Source: Cylicocyclus nassatus (lineage: Eukaryota; Nematoda; Chromadorea; Rhabditida; Strongylidae). From it: a DNA stretch of 64,000 nucleotides. The DNA lies in NCBI GenBank assembly GCA_958299035.1, contig CATQJL010000326.1:5036232-5100231 (forward strand), written 5' to 3'. Each line of letters opens with the position of its first letter. The stretch's first letter is position 1. Below, in pieces: positions 1-9,904 of this stretch. A program made the translations under genes and the position numbers. Below the pieces are notes generated by a model that was not told the origin of the DNA, made no database searches, and saw only the letters and a list, made by a program, of their open reading frames with translations.

Positions 1-1105
1 CGAATGAATCTTGAATGAAGATATTCCCCTTGAGAGACCTTTTAAGCAGATCAAGCAACTTATTATAAGCTATAACATTCTTAACTTATTGTATATTGTT
101 TGGTTGAGCCAAAGCTGTCGCACCATTTTTGAACAGTGGGAGCCCATCCTACTCATATAAACATGTTAGGCGTTATTTTTTTAATGAACAGAGAAAATGA
201 TTCAATATCTTTACAAATGCATCTAATGGCTCTCTAGGAGATTACAGATAAAGTGATGCAGTATTTACTTTGATTTTTTCGCGTTCTAGCATTATAATGA
301 TATGTCAATAATATATCAAATATGAAGATAGAAGGAAGTTGCAATTTTCAAAATGATGCCACTGAAATTTTTGGCCACTGTCGTAGCTCGAGCATCTTGT
401 TTAAAAAAACCAAAAATTGAAAAATTATTTGAAATATGCAACATTTGTTGGGAAAATCGATCAGCAAGAAGTTTCCTTGGTGATCTAAAGCCAGACACAC
501 CAATACCGAAAGATTATATTGCTTTTGGCTTCTTCAGCTTCTGTTTTATCAATGTGAAGGTTTTTGTCAGCTTCGCCGCGATATATCAACACTAATTTTT
601 GTTTTAAACACTATTGGAGAAAATAAAAAACTTGTTTTCTTGTTTATAGAAAAACAAACGAGTTGATTGACACTAGAGGAGGCTACAGACCCCGAAATTT
701 AGTGCAAGACTTATGCAACAAATTAGCATAGACACGTTCCCGGTAACTGCTCAAGCATAAGATCCGTAGATATAGCATAAGACGCACTTCCATGCCACCA
801 AACGTTTGATATCCATACAATAAACAAATGGAATCCGACAAAACTGATGTTGTTGTCCATGGGTTCAGAACGGGCAAAGCTAGCTTTTGCTGCTGCTAAG
901 TGGAAAATTGAGTGCATCTGACATGTTTATGAGGGTAGCTTTATCATAAAAGTGGTGACTAATAAACAAGGTGCTGGTAAAGTTCCACAGTTTGAATTAA
1001 TGAGCTCCTCTGCCACAATGAGCAGAAATCTTCTTCTTTAAAAGAGATAAAGGAACAGAAAGATGTTATAAGGCACAATTTGAAACGGAGTCAGATCATA
1101 TTCAG
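1..1105. other. No supported gene
   Basis: AT-rich sequence upstream of the membrane-protein exon chain that begins at 1106. An ATG at 829 opens a 30-codon plus-strand frame, which could belong to the N-terminus of that gene, but I found no donor that joins it in phase to the exon at 1106. The short open frame at 353-595 has no recognisable motif. I see no repeat or RNA gene here. Confidence 0.4.
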
Positions 1106-3419
1106 GTGATCGAAGTTGAACCCATAGACTGTAATCCTGGAATGTGCGCTCATCCTATGGCTCTGTTGAGATGGTTTCAGCTGGTGAGTGCATTAAACAA
1201 ATTTATAATTTTGACAAATTAATTTCGTGATATAAATTCCTGTTCATCTGCAATTTTTCACGTTTTCTGCCCTATTAGGACTACTACAGACATTCGAAAC
1301 CAATGCGTAAAACAGAATAAAGTGCAAAGAGAGAGCATAGTAATAAAAACATCATCCACTGAGAATCATAACTATGACAAGGTTCTCAAAAAAATTTCCA
1401 TTGACTAATCTGGGTTTGCGGATATGTAAACAACTACGGAGTCCCTAGACGTTCGGCTTATAAGCAATTAACAGTGTTACACATGTTCCCTTACAATAAG
1501 CTATGGCTATGAGGATAACACTGTTTGAAAAACTGGCCGTGGTGATTTGAAAAATTTCTTGAGAAATTTTCAATTTTTTTGTAATTAAGCTGAAACTCTT
1601 TTGTTGAAGGCTATGTATTTCTTGTTACAATGGCTAGTACAAATCACATGTGGAGACGATGCTTGTACAATGATTATGAATGTGTTCGGATACACAGCCA
1701 TGGGGCAGGTAAAATTTTAGATTAACTCGGATTAAAGCGTGGAAAAAATTCCTCAAACAAGTTTAGCTCTTCGTTCTGCTCATATTGTTGTTGATGTCCA
1801 TTATTGTTGTTATTATACTGGTCGCTTATGGGCTCAATATCCACAGAACGAGTTATGCTTCAATTATTCTTTTAATAGTATGTTCTTCATAGTTGCAATT
1901 GCAACGCCGATGGATACTGTAAGTCTACTGTAATTAACCCTACAGGAGCGAGTCTACGCAATGATTGGAATCGTACTATTTATCGTGGCCACAGCGTTGG
2001 GAATATGGATGGCTGTACTTACAAAGGATCCTGATGTGAGTAGTTGATGTTTGGTCATACAACCACTGGCATAATTAGGTTGATGCATAATTCTTGAACC
2101 AAAATATTTAGAATTCGTTGCTTCCTCCAGCTTCAATGAAATGTTCTGATTTGATACATGATAGAAGAAAATCTTGTACTTTTTGCAAATGCTCAACTCA
2201 AAATTCCTTGACGGCATATGACAACGACATAAACTGATCAAGAGAAACACCCGAAAAATGATTTTTTGATTTTTGGTCACTAGAACTGCTAGAACGTCCA
2301 CTGAAATTCAAATTTATTTTTGGTCTTAATTTGATGACACGCGCTTTTTGACTAACAGAAGTTGGTAGTGATTGGATGTATCGCCAATAGTCACAGACTT
2401 CAATTTCTAAAAATTGACTTGTTAATTTCATTTCATGTTGATTGTCTATATAAAATACTACTTTTGTTATGAACAGCACAAAGCATATTCTCCAAATTGA
2501 TTAGTATGTTTGTGCATTTTTAAAACAATTTTTTTTGGGGTAAGAATTGTGCATCAACCCTTCATAAGAATTCAAAAATTCTGGAGTAAATTCTCATTTT
2601 TGTATTCTGGGTTGAATTTACATTTCTATGAAAACTGAACATTTTTGAACCTCTATAAACGAGCTTAAAACAATGCATAATGATTCGCATTACTGAATCA
2701 TTGCGAACCATCATGTTAGAATATAAACAAAGCAAGACACTGATAGCTTAAAAATTTAATGTGATAATGAAATGATGATGTGTCGAAGTTGATGTGTTTT
2801 TGGAAAAAAAATAAACATCTTATAAGCAAATTACCCTTGGAATCTATAAATTAGATATTGCTAGTCAAAATGATGCCGTAAATAGAATTGTAGATTCATG
2901 CAGGGCTGACTGTGAAAGGTTAGTTCTAACGAGTACGTAAGCTCTGCTTTGGATCAAAGATTTCGAATAACTATTGCTCAAAGGACAGCAAGCATAGAAT
3001 CAAATAGGCTGTAATTGATACCCTTCCTCAGTGTAGCTTAAGTTAACTCTTGGCTAAATAGCACCCTTACTCCTACACCTCCTACTTCTCTTGCTAATGA
3101 TTCTCCTTTCCATATTAGTTAGCAAATCCAGGTATCATCTTACCTTAATGTTTGTCTCCTGCCAATGTACAGCTGGAAAGTAACAAATCATAAAAAACAT
3201 AAGGTATTTAAGGTCAACTATCAAGGTCGAGGACACTTCCACATCCGTGGACAATGGATTGCTGCAGCTGTAAGGACTAAACGTGCGATAAGTTTAGAAA
3301 AATTTTCGTGTTTTTTTCAGGTGTTCGAGTTTCTCATGATATTTTTGTTCATAGCCGATTTCATGCTACAAAAAAGAGAGGTGATCGCTTCCAGCCTTTG
3401 TAACTTCATCGAGAAAAAG
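1106..3419 (+). CDS. Multi-pass membrane protein, MARVEL-like (partial model)
   Basis: Six consecutive exons can be drawn, all ending in phase 0: 1106-1183 (acceptor ATATTCAG, donor GTGAGT), 1610-1708 (donor GTAAAA), 1847-1918 (acceptor CCACAG, donor GTAAGT), 1946-2035 (acceptor TACAG, donor GTGAGT), 3204-3269 (weak acceptor; donor GTAAGG) and 3321-3419 (acceptor TTTTTTTCAG, donor GTACCT). The joined frame of 168 codons is open throughout. It contains hydrophobic segments around LLRWFQLAMYFLLQWLVQI, MIGIVLFIVATALGIWMAVL and QWIAAAVFEFLMIFLFIADF, and a cysteine pair in CNPGMC just before the first one. Arrangement and size recall MARVEL-type four-helix membrane proteins, but no diagnostic motif is seen, so the family is a guess. 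Start and stop are not resolved. A TTTTCAG acceptor at 3805-3811 would add six codons and a stop at 3828-3830, or the protein may continue into the open frame at 3777-4051. Confidence 0.5.
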
Positions 3420-3776
3420 GTACCTCTACTTTTAGAACTATCCATTCACGGGAAAGCAGGACAAGAGTCAAGCTTTCCGGACAGATGTTCTGGGGCCTCA
3501 ACTTGAAACATATGGCGCGCCCCCTTTGACGACAGCAAAAACGACAAGAGAAGAGATTTATAACCAGCAGAGCAGAATTTAGTTTCGCTAATGATCTTTC
3601 GATTCAATGGAGTTCTACTCTGTATAAATTGACCTATATTTCTCACCGTTATATTTTTGTGTAATGTGTTCATGCGCTTTCCAAGCAGTGATTCCTTTCC
3701 ATTCAATTGTGTTTCGCAGCTTTCATCCTGCAGTTTGAATTTATCGTAATATCTGGCCTTGGAAATGGCTATCTCA

Positions 3777-4051
3777 GTCGGCAAGAACCCATCTTCTACA
3801 CTTATTTTCAGCTTGCAAACTGGTTCAGATAATGCGAAAGCAACTTGAAAACTCAAATTACGAGGATTGCTCAAAGAGAGTACAAAATTATAAAAATCTA
3901 TTTCCATTCTTGAGGAACTATCTCGCTATGGATTTCTGTCTGATTTGTACAATTTTGCTTCCCAATGCATATCTGAGGGCGAACTGTCGACAAACAGTTC
4001 GAGAGTTAGCGAGGAGAATTGATCCCCATAGAGGCATCGCCTTTGAGTGTT
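3777..4051 (+). CDS. Candidate exon, unassigned
   Basis: This frame stays open between a possible CTATCTCAG acceptor and a good GTAAGA donor. It is in phase 0 with the upstream membrane-protein exons, so it could be their continuation. The middle holds a short hydrophobic stretch (AMDFCLICTILLPNAYL) followed by a basic tail (CRQTVRELARR). A competing TTTTCAG acceptor inside it would instead end the gene at 3830. No family is recognised. Confidence 0.25.
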
Positions 4052-4866
4052 TTCAAGGTAAGAGCATACAGCTTGAGTGTGGTTGGTGGAATGAAGAGAG
4101 TAGGTCGTAAAGCTGAGTTTATATGCAAGGCTATCGTCGTTCCAGTTGCTGTGAAAATTCCTCTAGGCAATCTAGTCGAAAAAGCAAAAACACCAGAAAA
4201 ATAATGTTGCCGGATTACATCTTCAACACCTCCGCAGCTTTCCGCTTTGAAAACACGAAATTCTGAAAACCTCCGTTCTATTAGGTCAGTGAAATTAATT
4301 CCGTTCGATTTTACTGGTTTGTAGAGATGTTACAAATAGCTTCATGCAAATGGTAACATTGGAGAGTAAATTAAAGGCAGCGTTTAGTCAAAATTCATGC
4401 TTTTCCGATTAGTACCTTCTAGTCTACAAAATGCCGAGAGATTAGGACATCTACATGGATTCGGTCTTTTATGTGGATTTTGAATGGAAAAAATGGACCT
4501 GAAACCCGCCAAAATGCTATCAAGCCACGGCCGTCCTACCAAGCTTCACCCTTCCAGGTACTGAAAGTCGTCTGTGACTTCAGGATAAACCTCCCAGACG
4601 GGCTCTTTGGGGGTTTTGCACATTTTGCACTTCATCTCTGTGATCAGGGCCACGGGAAGGCTCCAGAATGACAAAAACATGGAAGACAACGAATTGTTGG
4701 CTTTTTTCTTCGAGGATTTATCGGAAGGTTAACTCCAGCTGCACAAAACCAAAAAACTGAGCGCACGATCTTGTTTCACACCCCGATCCATTTCTTCAGC
4801 CACCACTATTGTGTACCTATTCTAAAGTTTATTTAATCCAAACAATTCTGTTCTGAAGTGTCTTAT
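4052..4866. other. No firm gene; one small minus-strand frame
   Basis: Nothing certain lies between the membrane-protein region and the retroelement. On the minus strand an ATG at 4680 opens a 44-codon frame to a stop at 4546. It starts with a hydrophobic stretch and then carries KCKMCKTPKEPVWEVYPE, including a CxxC. It could be a small secreted protein, an exon, or chance. Confidence 0.25.
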
Positions 4867-5088
4867 TGTAAGGGAAGATACCCTCTTCAGGCGAGCAACA
4901 AGGACGAACAAACAGATTTATTAAAGAACAAAAAAACGAGAAAAACACACGGCGCCACCTTCCGTGGCGTCGGAACACAATAACAATGAAAAAGAGATCT
5001 GGCCTGCGGCCTGCTGCCGTTCGATAAGCGCGCCTTCGATCGCCTCTGATCTACATCGGCCTTCTCTTTAGTGGCCATGGGCCTGACA
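4867..5088 (-). repeat. 3' LTR of the retroelement
   Basis: A 222-bp copy of the other LTR. The minus-strand AATAAA signal is at 4917-4922. The last 13 codons and the stop of the element's ORF run into this LTR (stop at 5051-5053), so the LTR is partly coding. Confidence 0.93.
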
Positions 5089-8000
5089 TGCCCTCCCCGC
5101 TTGGAGACATCGTCCTCGATGTCCTGATACGTGGTCTGTAGACGTCCAGTTCGGGCAGATGAGCATCCACTGCTCGCCTTCTGACACATTCGTAGATATA
5201 CTTATTCATGGCGGTTCCCACATAACTATTGAAGAACTGCGCGCCTCCTTCCGGGGCTCCTGCCTCTATAAACAGCTTCCCTTTCATTCCAAAGTTGCTC
5301 GCGGTTGTGAAGACTTGCCTCCCCTTGTCGCACTGTATCAGCGTTTCATCAAAAGTCTTCCATAGTCCCGATAGTTCACGCCACAAATCATGATTCTTCG
5401 ACGTTATCGGTGGCCATGCAGTAACTATTTTTCCGCCCTCCTCAAGGTATTCCTTCGCCGCTACCATCATCTTCTGCGGAACATCATCGGCTGGATTACT
5501 ATCCAATGGCCACACTATCACCCAGGCTTTGTATGAGCGCCATTCTTCTAGCACGTCAAGCAGTCTAGCGAACGTCGTTGCTACTTTTGTTGCCACTCTT
5601 CCTCGAGTGCCATCTCTTTCCATGGGGCTTCCTCCCTCGAAAGTGGCGTATCCAACTGGTCCAGACTTGGTGGGTAGCTCCTTCGTGGCCTGTCCCTCAA
5701 TCTCTCGACGGAATGCTTGTAATGCTTCATTGTAAGATCTCTCAATAGAATGCCCTTCGATCTTGGCGTGTTTCGTAATTGCGTCCGTGTTGCAAAGAAA
5801 GTCTGTCCAGTCGATGCAGGTGTCGTAAGCGAGCTTCAAGACAGCTTTCAGGGCGTCTGCGTCAAAACATATGTGTCCCTCTCGATGAAACTTGATTTTC
5901 GTCCCCATATCGATATCCCTTCGGCTGAAGATACTGCAAGCGAGCCAAGCGGACCATAGGTTTTCTATGCGTTCTTTTGCCACTGCGCCCGGAAAGTTAA
6001 TTCCTTCAATATCTCCGAGTTTTCTGTCCTTGAAACAGTCGTCTCCGCATTTGAAGAGCAGATGTCCCTTTTCGAGTGGGCTCAACAGCGACACACCTCT
6101 GAAATCATTAACTTTGACTTTGCATACCTTACTCAATAAAACTTTTCTTTTTCTACCCCTTTTCCCTCTCATTGTCTGGGTGTCAACTCTGTCATTAGGT
6201 ATGTAGCCTGGAACTATTTTTAGCTTATCGAACTGTATCCTTATAGGATCCGTATTCTCCCCTATGCGCGTGATTAGAGCTGAATTATCGCTAGTATCCA
6301 AAACTCTAAATGGGCCAGCCCAGTCCGAAATAAGTTTTGGGTGGGTGCTTTTGCCTTTTTCCCTTGGTGCCAGGGCCTCCCGATCCCCTACTTTAGGATG
6401 CCGACCTGGGTTCACCTTGTTCTTGTTGTCATAGCTTCTTTTCATGTTTCCTCTAACTCTGTCATTGTATCCTTCTACCCTTTCCCGTATGATTGGTTCT
6501 CCTATCCGTTTAATACCCCTCTCTGTGCTTTCATTCATGCCGACTTTGCAGCTTCGTATCTGATTGATGATCTCAGACACATTGTTTCCATACGAAGGTT
6601 GCGCGGTTTCCCCACTGTCCTGCTTTCGTGGGCAGTCCCTTGCAAAATGCCCCATTTGGAGGCAGTTGAAGCATCTGGGTTCCGTCCTCTGTTTCGAGGT
6701 TCCTGCATACGCGTGTCTCTCTTCCTCGATTTGCATTCCCCTGCCTTGTTCTGTGTACTGGAAGTACGGGCTGATTTCTTCTCTGTCTCTTGCCATGTCA
6801 TATCTTGCTGCTCTATGTACTTGTGGCTCTTTCCAGCCTTCCGTCTTGTTGAGAACGGTGCGCGGCTTCCCTTCCCAGATCTCTTTTGCTCTCTGTATAG
6901 TGATCGCCAGTTGCTTCACTTCGCTGTATGCTTCGCTAGGCGGTACCCTATGTAACGCTGCTATCAACTGAACGTATTCGGGCCAATCCCTTAAGTTATC
7001 CAGAAGGATCTCGGCGTACTCCACCGAGTTTTCTTCCAAGGCTCTGTCTGGATGAGCCGATCTCCCTATCTTCTCCAAGGCAACGCAGAATTCCGCGACA
7101 TCTTGGTGTGGTCTGATCCTGAGGGATCTTAGCTCAGCCATGGCCCTCATCCTGTTAGCTACCGAATCCCCTGCTAGCAATTTCCCCAATTCTTCGATCA
7201 CTTCATCAAACCCTTTACTTCTTATTGTGGGTGCTAATGTTCTCATTACATTCTTTGCCTGCCCACCCAAGTGATTATCACTTAGTATATCTACAAGGGT
7301 GTCCGTGTCTGTGATTACTTTAGCATACTTTCTTTTGAATTTTCTCACAAATTCCCCGAAATTTTCGTTGGGCTTCCCATAAAAAACACCCGGGTCCGGA
7401 CAAGAGAGGGATTGAACATAATCTAGAAATCGCAAATCGTCTTGCTGACCTTTGGGTTCCACGTCCCTGTCCTTTGAATGCAAACGCGGTGATCCCGACG
7501 CAGAGCTGTTCAAGCTTTGTTCGAACAGCACTCCAGTCCGCCTTGGATTGCACTGCCGGGGCTGCAAAGCATCTTTTTGATAAGCATTCTTCTCTATGTT
7601 TCCTGCAGTTTGCATTGACTCACCATGTTTGGCTTTTTCCACTTCACCTCCCTTCTTTTTGAGGTCTTGGATGGCTGCCGGCATCTGAAGCACATCAGTA
7701 TTTAGCATATTACATGCTTGTTCCAGAATCTCCCTGTTTCTCTCAGCCACCCTTACAAACTCTCTCCAGTCCTCTACTGATTGTATGCCTAATGTTTTCA
7801 TGGTTTCGGCCATCTCGCCCCGTTCATCCTCTATACTACGACATTGTTCTGCCGTTTCATTGAGTTCCTCACTCAATTTTCTCACTTTCTCACTTATGAA
7901 CATTTCGTATTTTTCTTTGTACCTGGCTGAAATTTTGTGCTCTGTCATCTCATTTGCTATCTCCCCAGGTACCCTTTCTAAATCCTTTCTTATTCTCTCA

Positions 8001-8092
8001 ATCCTCCTCTCTATGCTATCTCTTGCATAGAAACTCACATTCTCAGCGTCCATGTGCTCGTCCACCGCTTGAGCTTCTTTGCTCGGCTCCAT
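5051..8092 (-). CDS. Gag–integrase-tail polyprotein of the retroelement
   Basis: A 1013-residue uninterrupted ORF. Residues about 15-135 are highly charged and coiled-coil-like, with many Glu, Arg and Lys. The middle is gag-like and ends in one CCHC zinc knuckle, [14 protein letters not shown] (C-x2-C-x4-H-x4-C), near residue 471. After a short linker the protein jumps to a segment that I recognise as the C-terminus of nematode Ty3/Gypsy (Cer1-like) integrases: [18 protein letters not shown], then [20 protein letters not shown] near residue 584. Protease (DTG/DSG), reverse transcriptase (YxDD), RNase H and the integrase DDE core are all missing, yet the frame is kept. Residues about 620-1013 are an unrecognised domain with motifs such as [16 protein letters not shown] and [15 protein letters not shown]. 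The ATG at 8092 is the first in frame, 160 bp inside the 5' LTR. Confidence 0.9.
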   Translation of the reverse strand: MEPSKEAQAVDEHMDAENVSFYARDSIERRIERIRKDLERVPGEIANEMTEHKISARYKEKYEMFISEKVRKLSEELNETAEQCRSIEDERGEMAETMKTLGIQSVEDWREFVRVAERNREILEQACNMLNTDVLQMPAAIQDLKKKGGEVEKAKHGESMQTAGNIEKNAYQKDALQPRQCNPRRTGVLFEQSLNSSASGSPRLHSKDRDVEPKGQQDDLRFLDYVQSLSCPDPGVFYGKPNENFGEFVRKFKRKYAKVITDTDTLVDILSDNHLGGQAKNVMRTLAPTIRSKGFDEVIEELGKLLAGDSVANRMRAMAELRSLRIRPHQDVAEFCVALEKIGRSAHPDRALEENSVEYAEILLDNLRDWPEYVQLIAALHRVPPSEAYSEVKQLAITIQRAKEIWEGKPRTVLNKTEGWKEPQVHRAARYDMARDREEISPYFQYTEQGRGMQIEEERHAYAGTSKQRTEPRCFNCLQMGHFARDCPRKQDSGETAQPSYGNNVSEIINQIRSCKVGMNESTERGIKRIGEPIIRERVEGYNDRVRGNMKRSYDNKNKVNPGRHPKVGDREALAPREKGKSTHPKLISDWAGPFRVLDTSDNSALITRIGENTDPIRIQFDKLKIVPGYIPNDRVDTQTMRGKRGRKRKVLLSKVCKVKVNDFRGVSLLSPLEKGHLLFKCGDDCFKDRKLGDIEGINFPGAVAKERIENLWSAWLACSIFSRRDIDMGTKIKFHREGHICFDADALKAVLKLAYDTCIDWTDFLCNTDAITKHAKIEGHSIERSYNEALQAFRREIEGQATKELPTKSGPVGYATFEGGSPMERDGTRGRVATKVATTFARLLDVLEEWRSYKAWVIVWPLDSNPADDVPQKMMVAAKEYLEEGGKIVTAWPPITSKNHDLWRELSGLWKTFDETLIQCDKGRQVFTTASNFGMKGKLFIEAGAPEGGAQFFNSYVGTAMNKYIYECVRRRAVDAHLPELDVYRPRIRTSRTMSPSGEGMSGPWPLKRRPM

Positions 8093-8150
8093 TCGCTTTC
8101 TGCAAAAACTGCTTTAGTTGTGTTTTCCCTTACAAAACACGACGAATTCG

Positions 8151-8223
8151 CGTTCGCCCTTACGTGTGGCGAAAACAAAACAACGATAAGTTCCACGTTC
8201 GCCCTTACGTGCGGCGAAAAAGC
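8151..8223 (-). repeat. Two hairpin repeats in the retroelement leader
   Basis: Between primer-binding site and start codon, a roughly 25-bp unit occurs twice (8151-8175 and 8196-8220), 45 bp apart. Each can fold into a 6-bp TTCGCC/GGCGAA stem with a 9-base loop (stems 8153-8158 with 8168-8173, and 8198-8203 with 8213-8218). A decayed third copy may lie at 8124-8150. Position and repetition suit an RNA packaging or dimerisation signal; that role is inferred. Confidence 0.6.
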
Positions 8224-8252
8224 TCAATTTGCAGAAAGCGGCTCGGCCCCCA

Positions 8253-8475
8253 TGTAAGGGAAGATACCCTCTTCAGGCGAGCAACAAGGACGAACAAACA
8301 GATTTATTAAAGAACAAAAAAAACGAGAAAAACACACGGCGCCACCTTCCGTGGCGTCGGAACACAATAACAATGAAAAAGAGATCTGGCCTGCGGCCTG
8401 CTGCCGTTCGATAAGCGCGCCTTCGATCGCCTCTGATCTACATCGGCCTTCTCTTTAGTGGCCATGGGCCTGACA
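8253..8475 (-). repeat. 5' LTR of the retroelement
   Basis: A 223-bp direct repeat of 4867-5088, upstream for the minus-strand element. It contains AATAAA on the minus strand (tttatt at 8303-8308), the usual polyadenylation signal of an LTR. It should carry the promoter, but I see no obvious TATA box. Confidence 0.93.
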
Positions 8476-9904
8476 TTATTACATTGAAGAAGGTACGTTG
8501 TGCACACATAGGCATTTCCACTGCTTGAATGACAATTCTTCTCGCATGTTGCTCAACTCGAACTGAATTCTCTATGATTGATTTTATATATTTCACTGGA
8601 ACGCCTACGGTCGATTATTACATGTTATGATATGAGACACAAGAAGATTGTAGCCTGTTTGTTTCTACATCCATTTCGGTGGAACCTCTGAAATGTTTCT
8701 ATGGCTGCTCATCATACTATTCTGCTCAATGTAGGAGCTGCACGCATTGCAAATTTCAAAAAAAAAATCTCTACTGCTATTTCATATTTCCAACGTGAAT
8801 GTATTAATTTGTTCGTATGGGTGATGATGAACCTTTTGCACCCGTATACCGTACTACCGTAGTCTTGCGCGGCTACAGTAATACTAGTAGCCAATAGTGC
8901 CGCTTTCTCCACCAGTCAGAGTGGAATAGCGTGTACCCGTCCAAAAGGCTATTGGATAGTTTTATCGCTACTTTTTCACATTTACGCCGAACAACACAAG
9001 CCAAGATGTATAATATGAACGGACATATAAGGAGAGATAATGAAGCCTGTCTAACATTGGGTTTGAGAACGAAAACGAAAACTTGAGTGCAAAGAAACAT
9101 AATACATACATATTAACGTAAAAGGGGACGAGAGCAAACACACATTAACACGAAAAATTATATACGACAATTAGATATATCACTTAGTGCTGCGTGTATA
9201 TGAAATGACGAGTTAAACGACGATTATAAGGAAACAATCGCAAAACGAACAACGTGTCTAAGGAAATCATCATCTTCATCATATTCCGCGAGAGAGAGAG
9301 TCCATTCGAAGATCAATCACAACTCATAATTATCTTCGATTTGCATCAACCACAACACACAATACTAGTATTACTTTGATCTGAACTGTACAAGTATGAC
9401 CGCGAGAAACAAGTATGTAAAGAAGGACGGTGTGTGTGCTTTTTTGCATTTCAAATCACGCTCATTGCCCTGCGTTCGAGTTAGCAACCAATGATCGTGC
9501 GACATGGGGCGTGTCGCGAACCGTATGACTCGTGGTGAGGGGTGTGAGAGTATTTGGGAGAGAATTGTGGCTAGTATAGATCGCTGGGCGATAACTGATA
9601 AATATGATGAGAAAAACGAGTGCTCGGGTTCGGCGGACAACTGCCACACGATCAGGCACGGGCTGCGAGCGAGTTGAGGATACAACTGAGACGCGCGTCC
9701 TCGACGACGTCTTCATGGAGCAGAAGACGTTGTTTTGGGGGAAACACGCACGTCGCCAAAAGAATTTCTCTCACACACGAACTATCAAAATCAATTAAGG
9801 GGAATGATCATTAATGTAAGAGAAATGACGAGAGATGTGGTGCAAATCGGTATAAAGTAGAAACACAGAGCATCTCAGTAAGAGAGAGAGAGAGTGAGAG
9901 AATT
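8476..9904. other. 3' flank of apl-1, no gene seen
   Basis: AT-rich sequence between the retroelement and the apl-1 stop codon. It should hold the apl-1 3' UTR (minus strand), but I found no canonical AATAAA on that strand near the stop. A GA-repeat tract lies at about 9883-9900. The overlapping short frames at 9371-9814 look like chance. Confidence 0.5.

Larger units (their letters stand above)
4867..8475 (-). mobile_element. LTR retrotransposon, Ty3/Gypsy-type, pol-deleted
   Basis: The element is 3609 bp and reads on the minus strand. It is bounded by LTRs at 4867-5088 (3' LTR) and 8253-8475 (5' LTR), both starting TG and ending CA. The target-site duplication is TTAT (4863-4866 and 8476-8479). 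Directly inside the 5' LTR the minus strand reads TGGGGGCCGAGC, the right place and TGG start for a tRNA primer-binding site. Directly before the 3' LTR it reads AGCGGGGAGGGCA, a polypurine tract. The single ORF (5051-8092) encodes gag plus a fragment of the integrase C-terminus, so the element should depend on enzymes supplied by an autonomous relative. The two LTRs differ, as far as I can read, by one A in an A-run, which indicates a very recent insertion. Confidence 0.93.

Noticed and set aside
6341..6971. Long Ser/Phe-rich plus-strand ORFs over the retroelement
   Set aside because: Antisense shadows of the gag/integrase-tail ORF.
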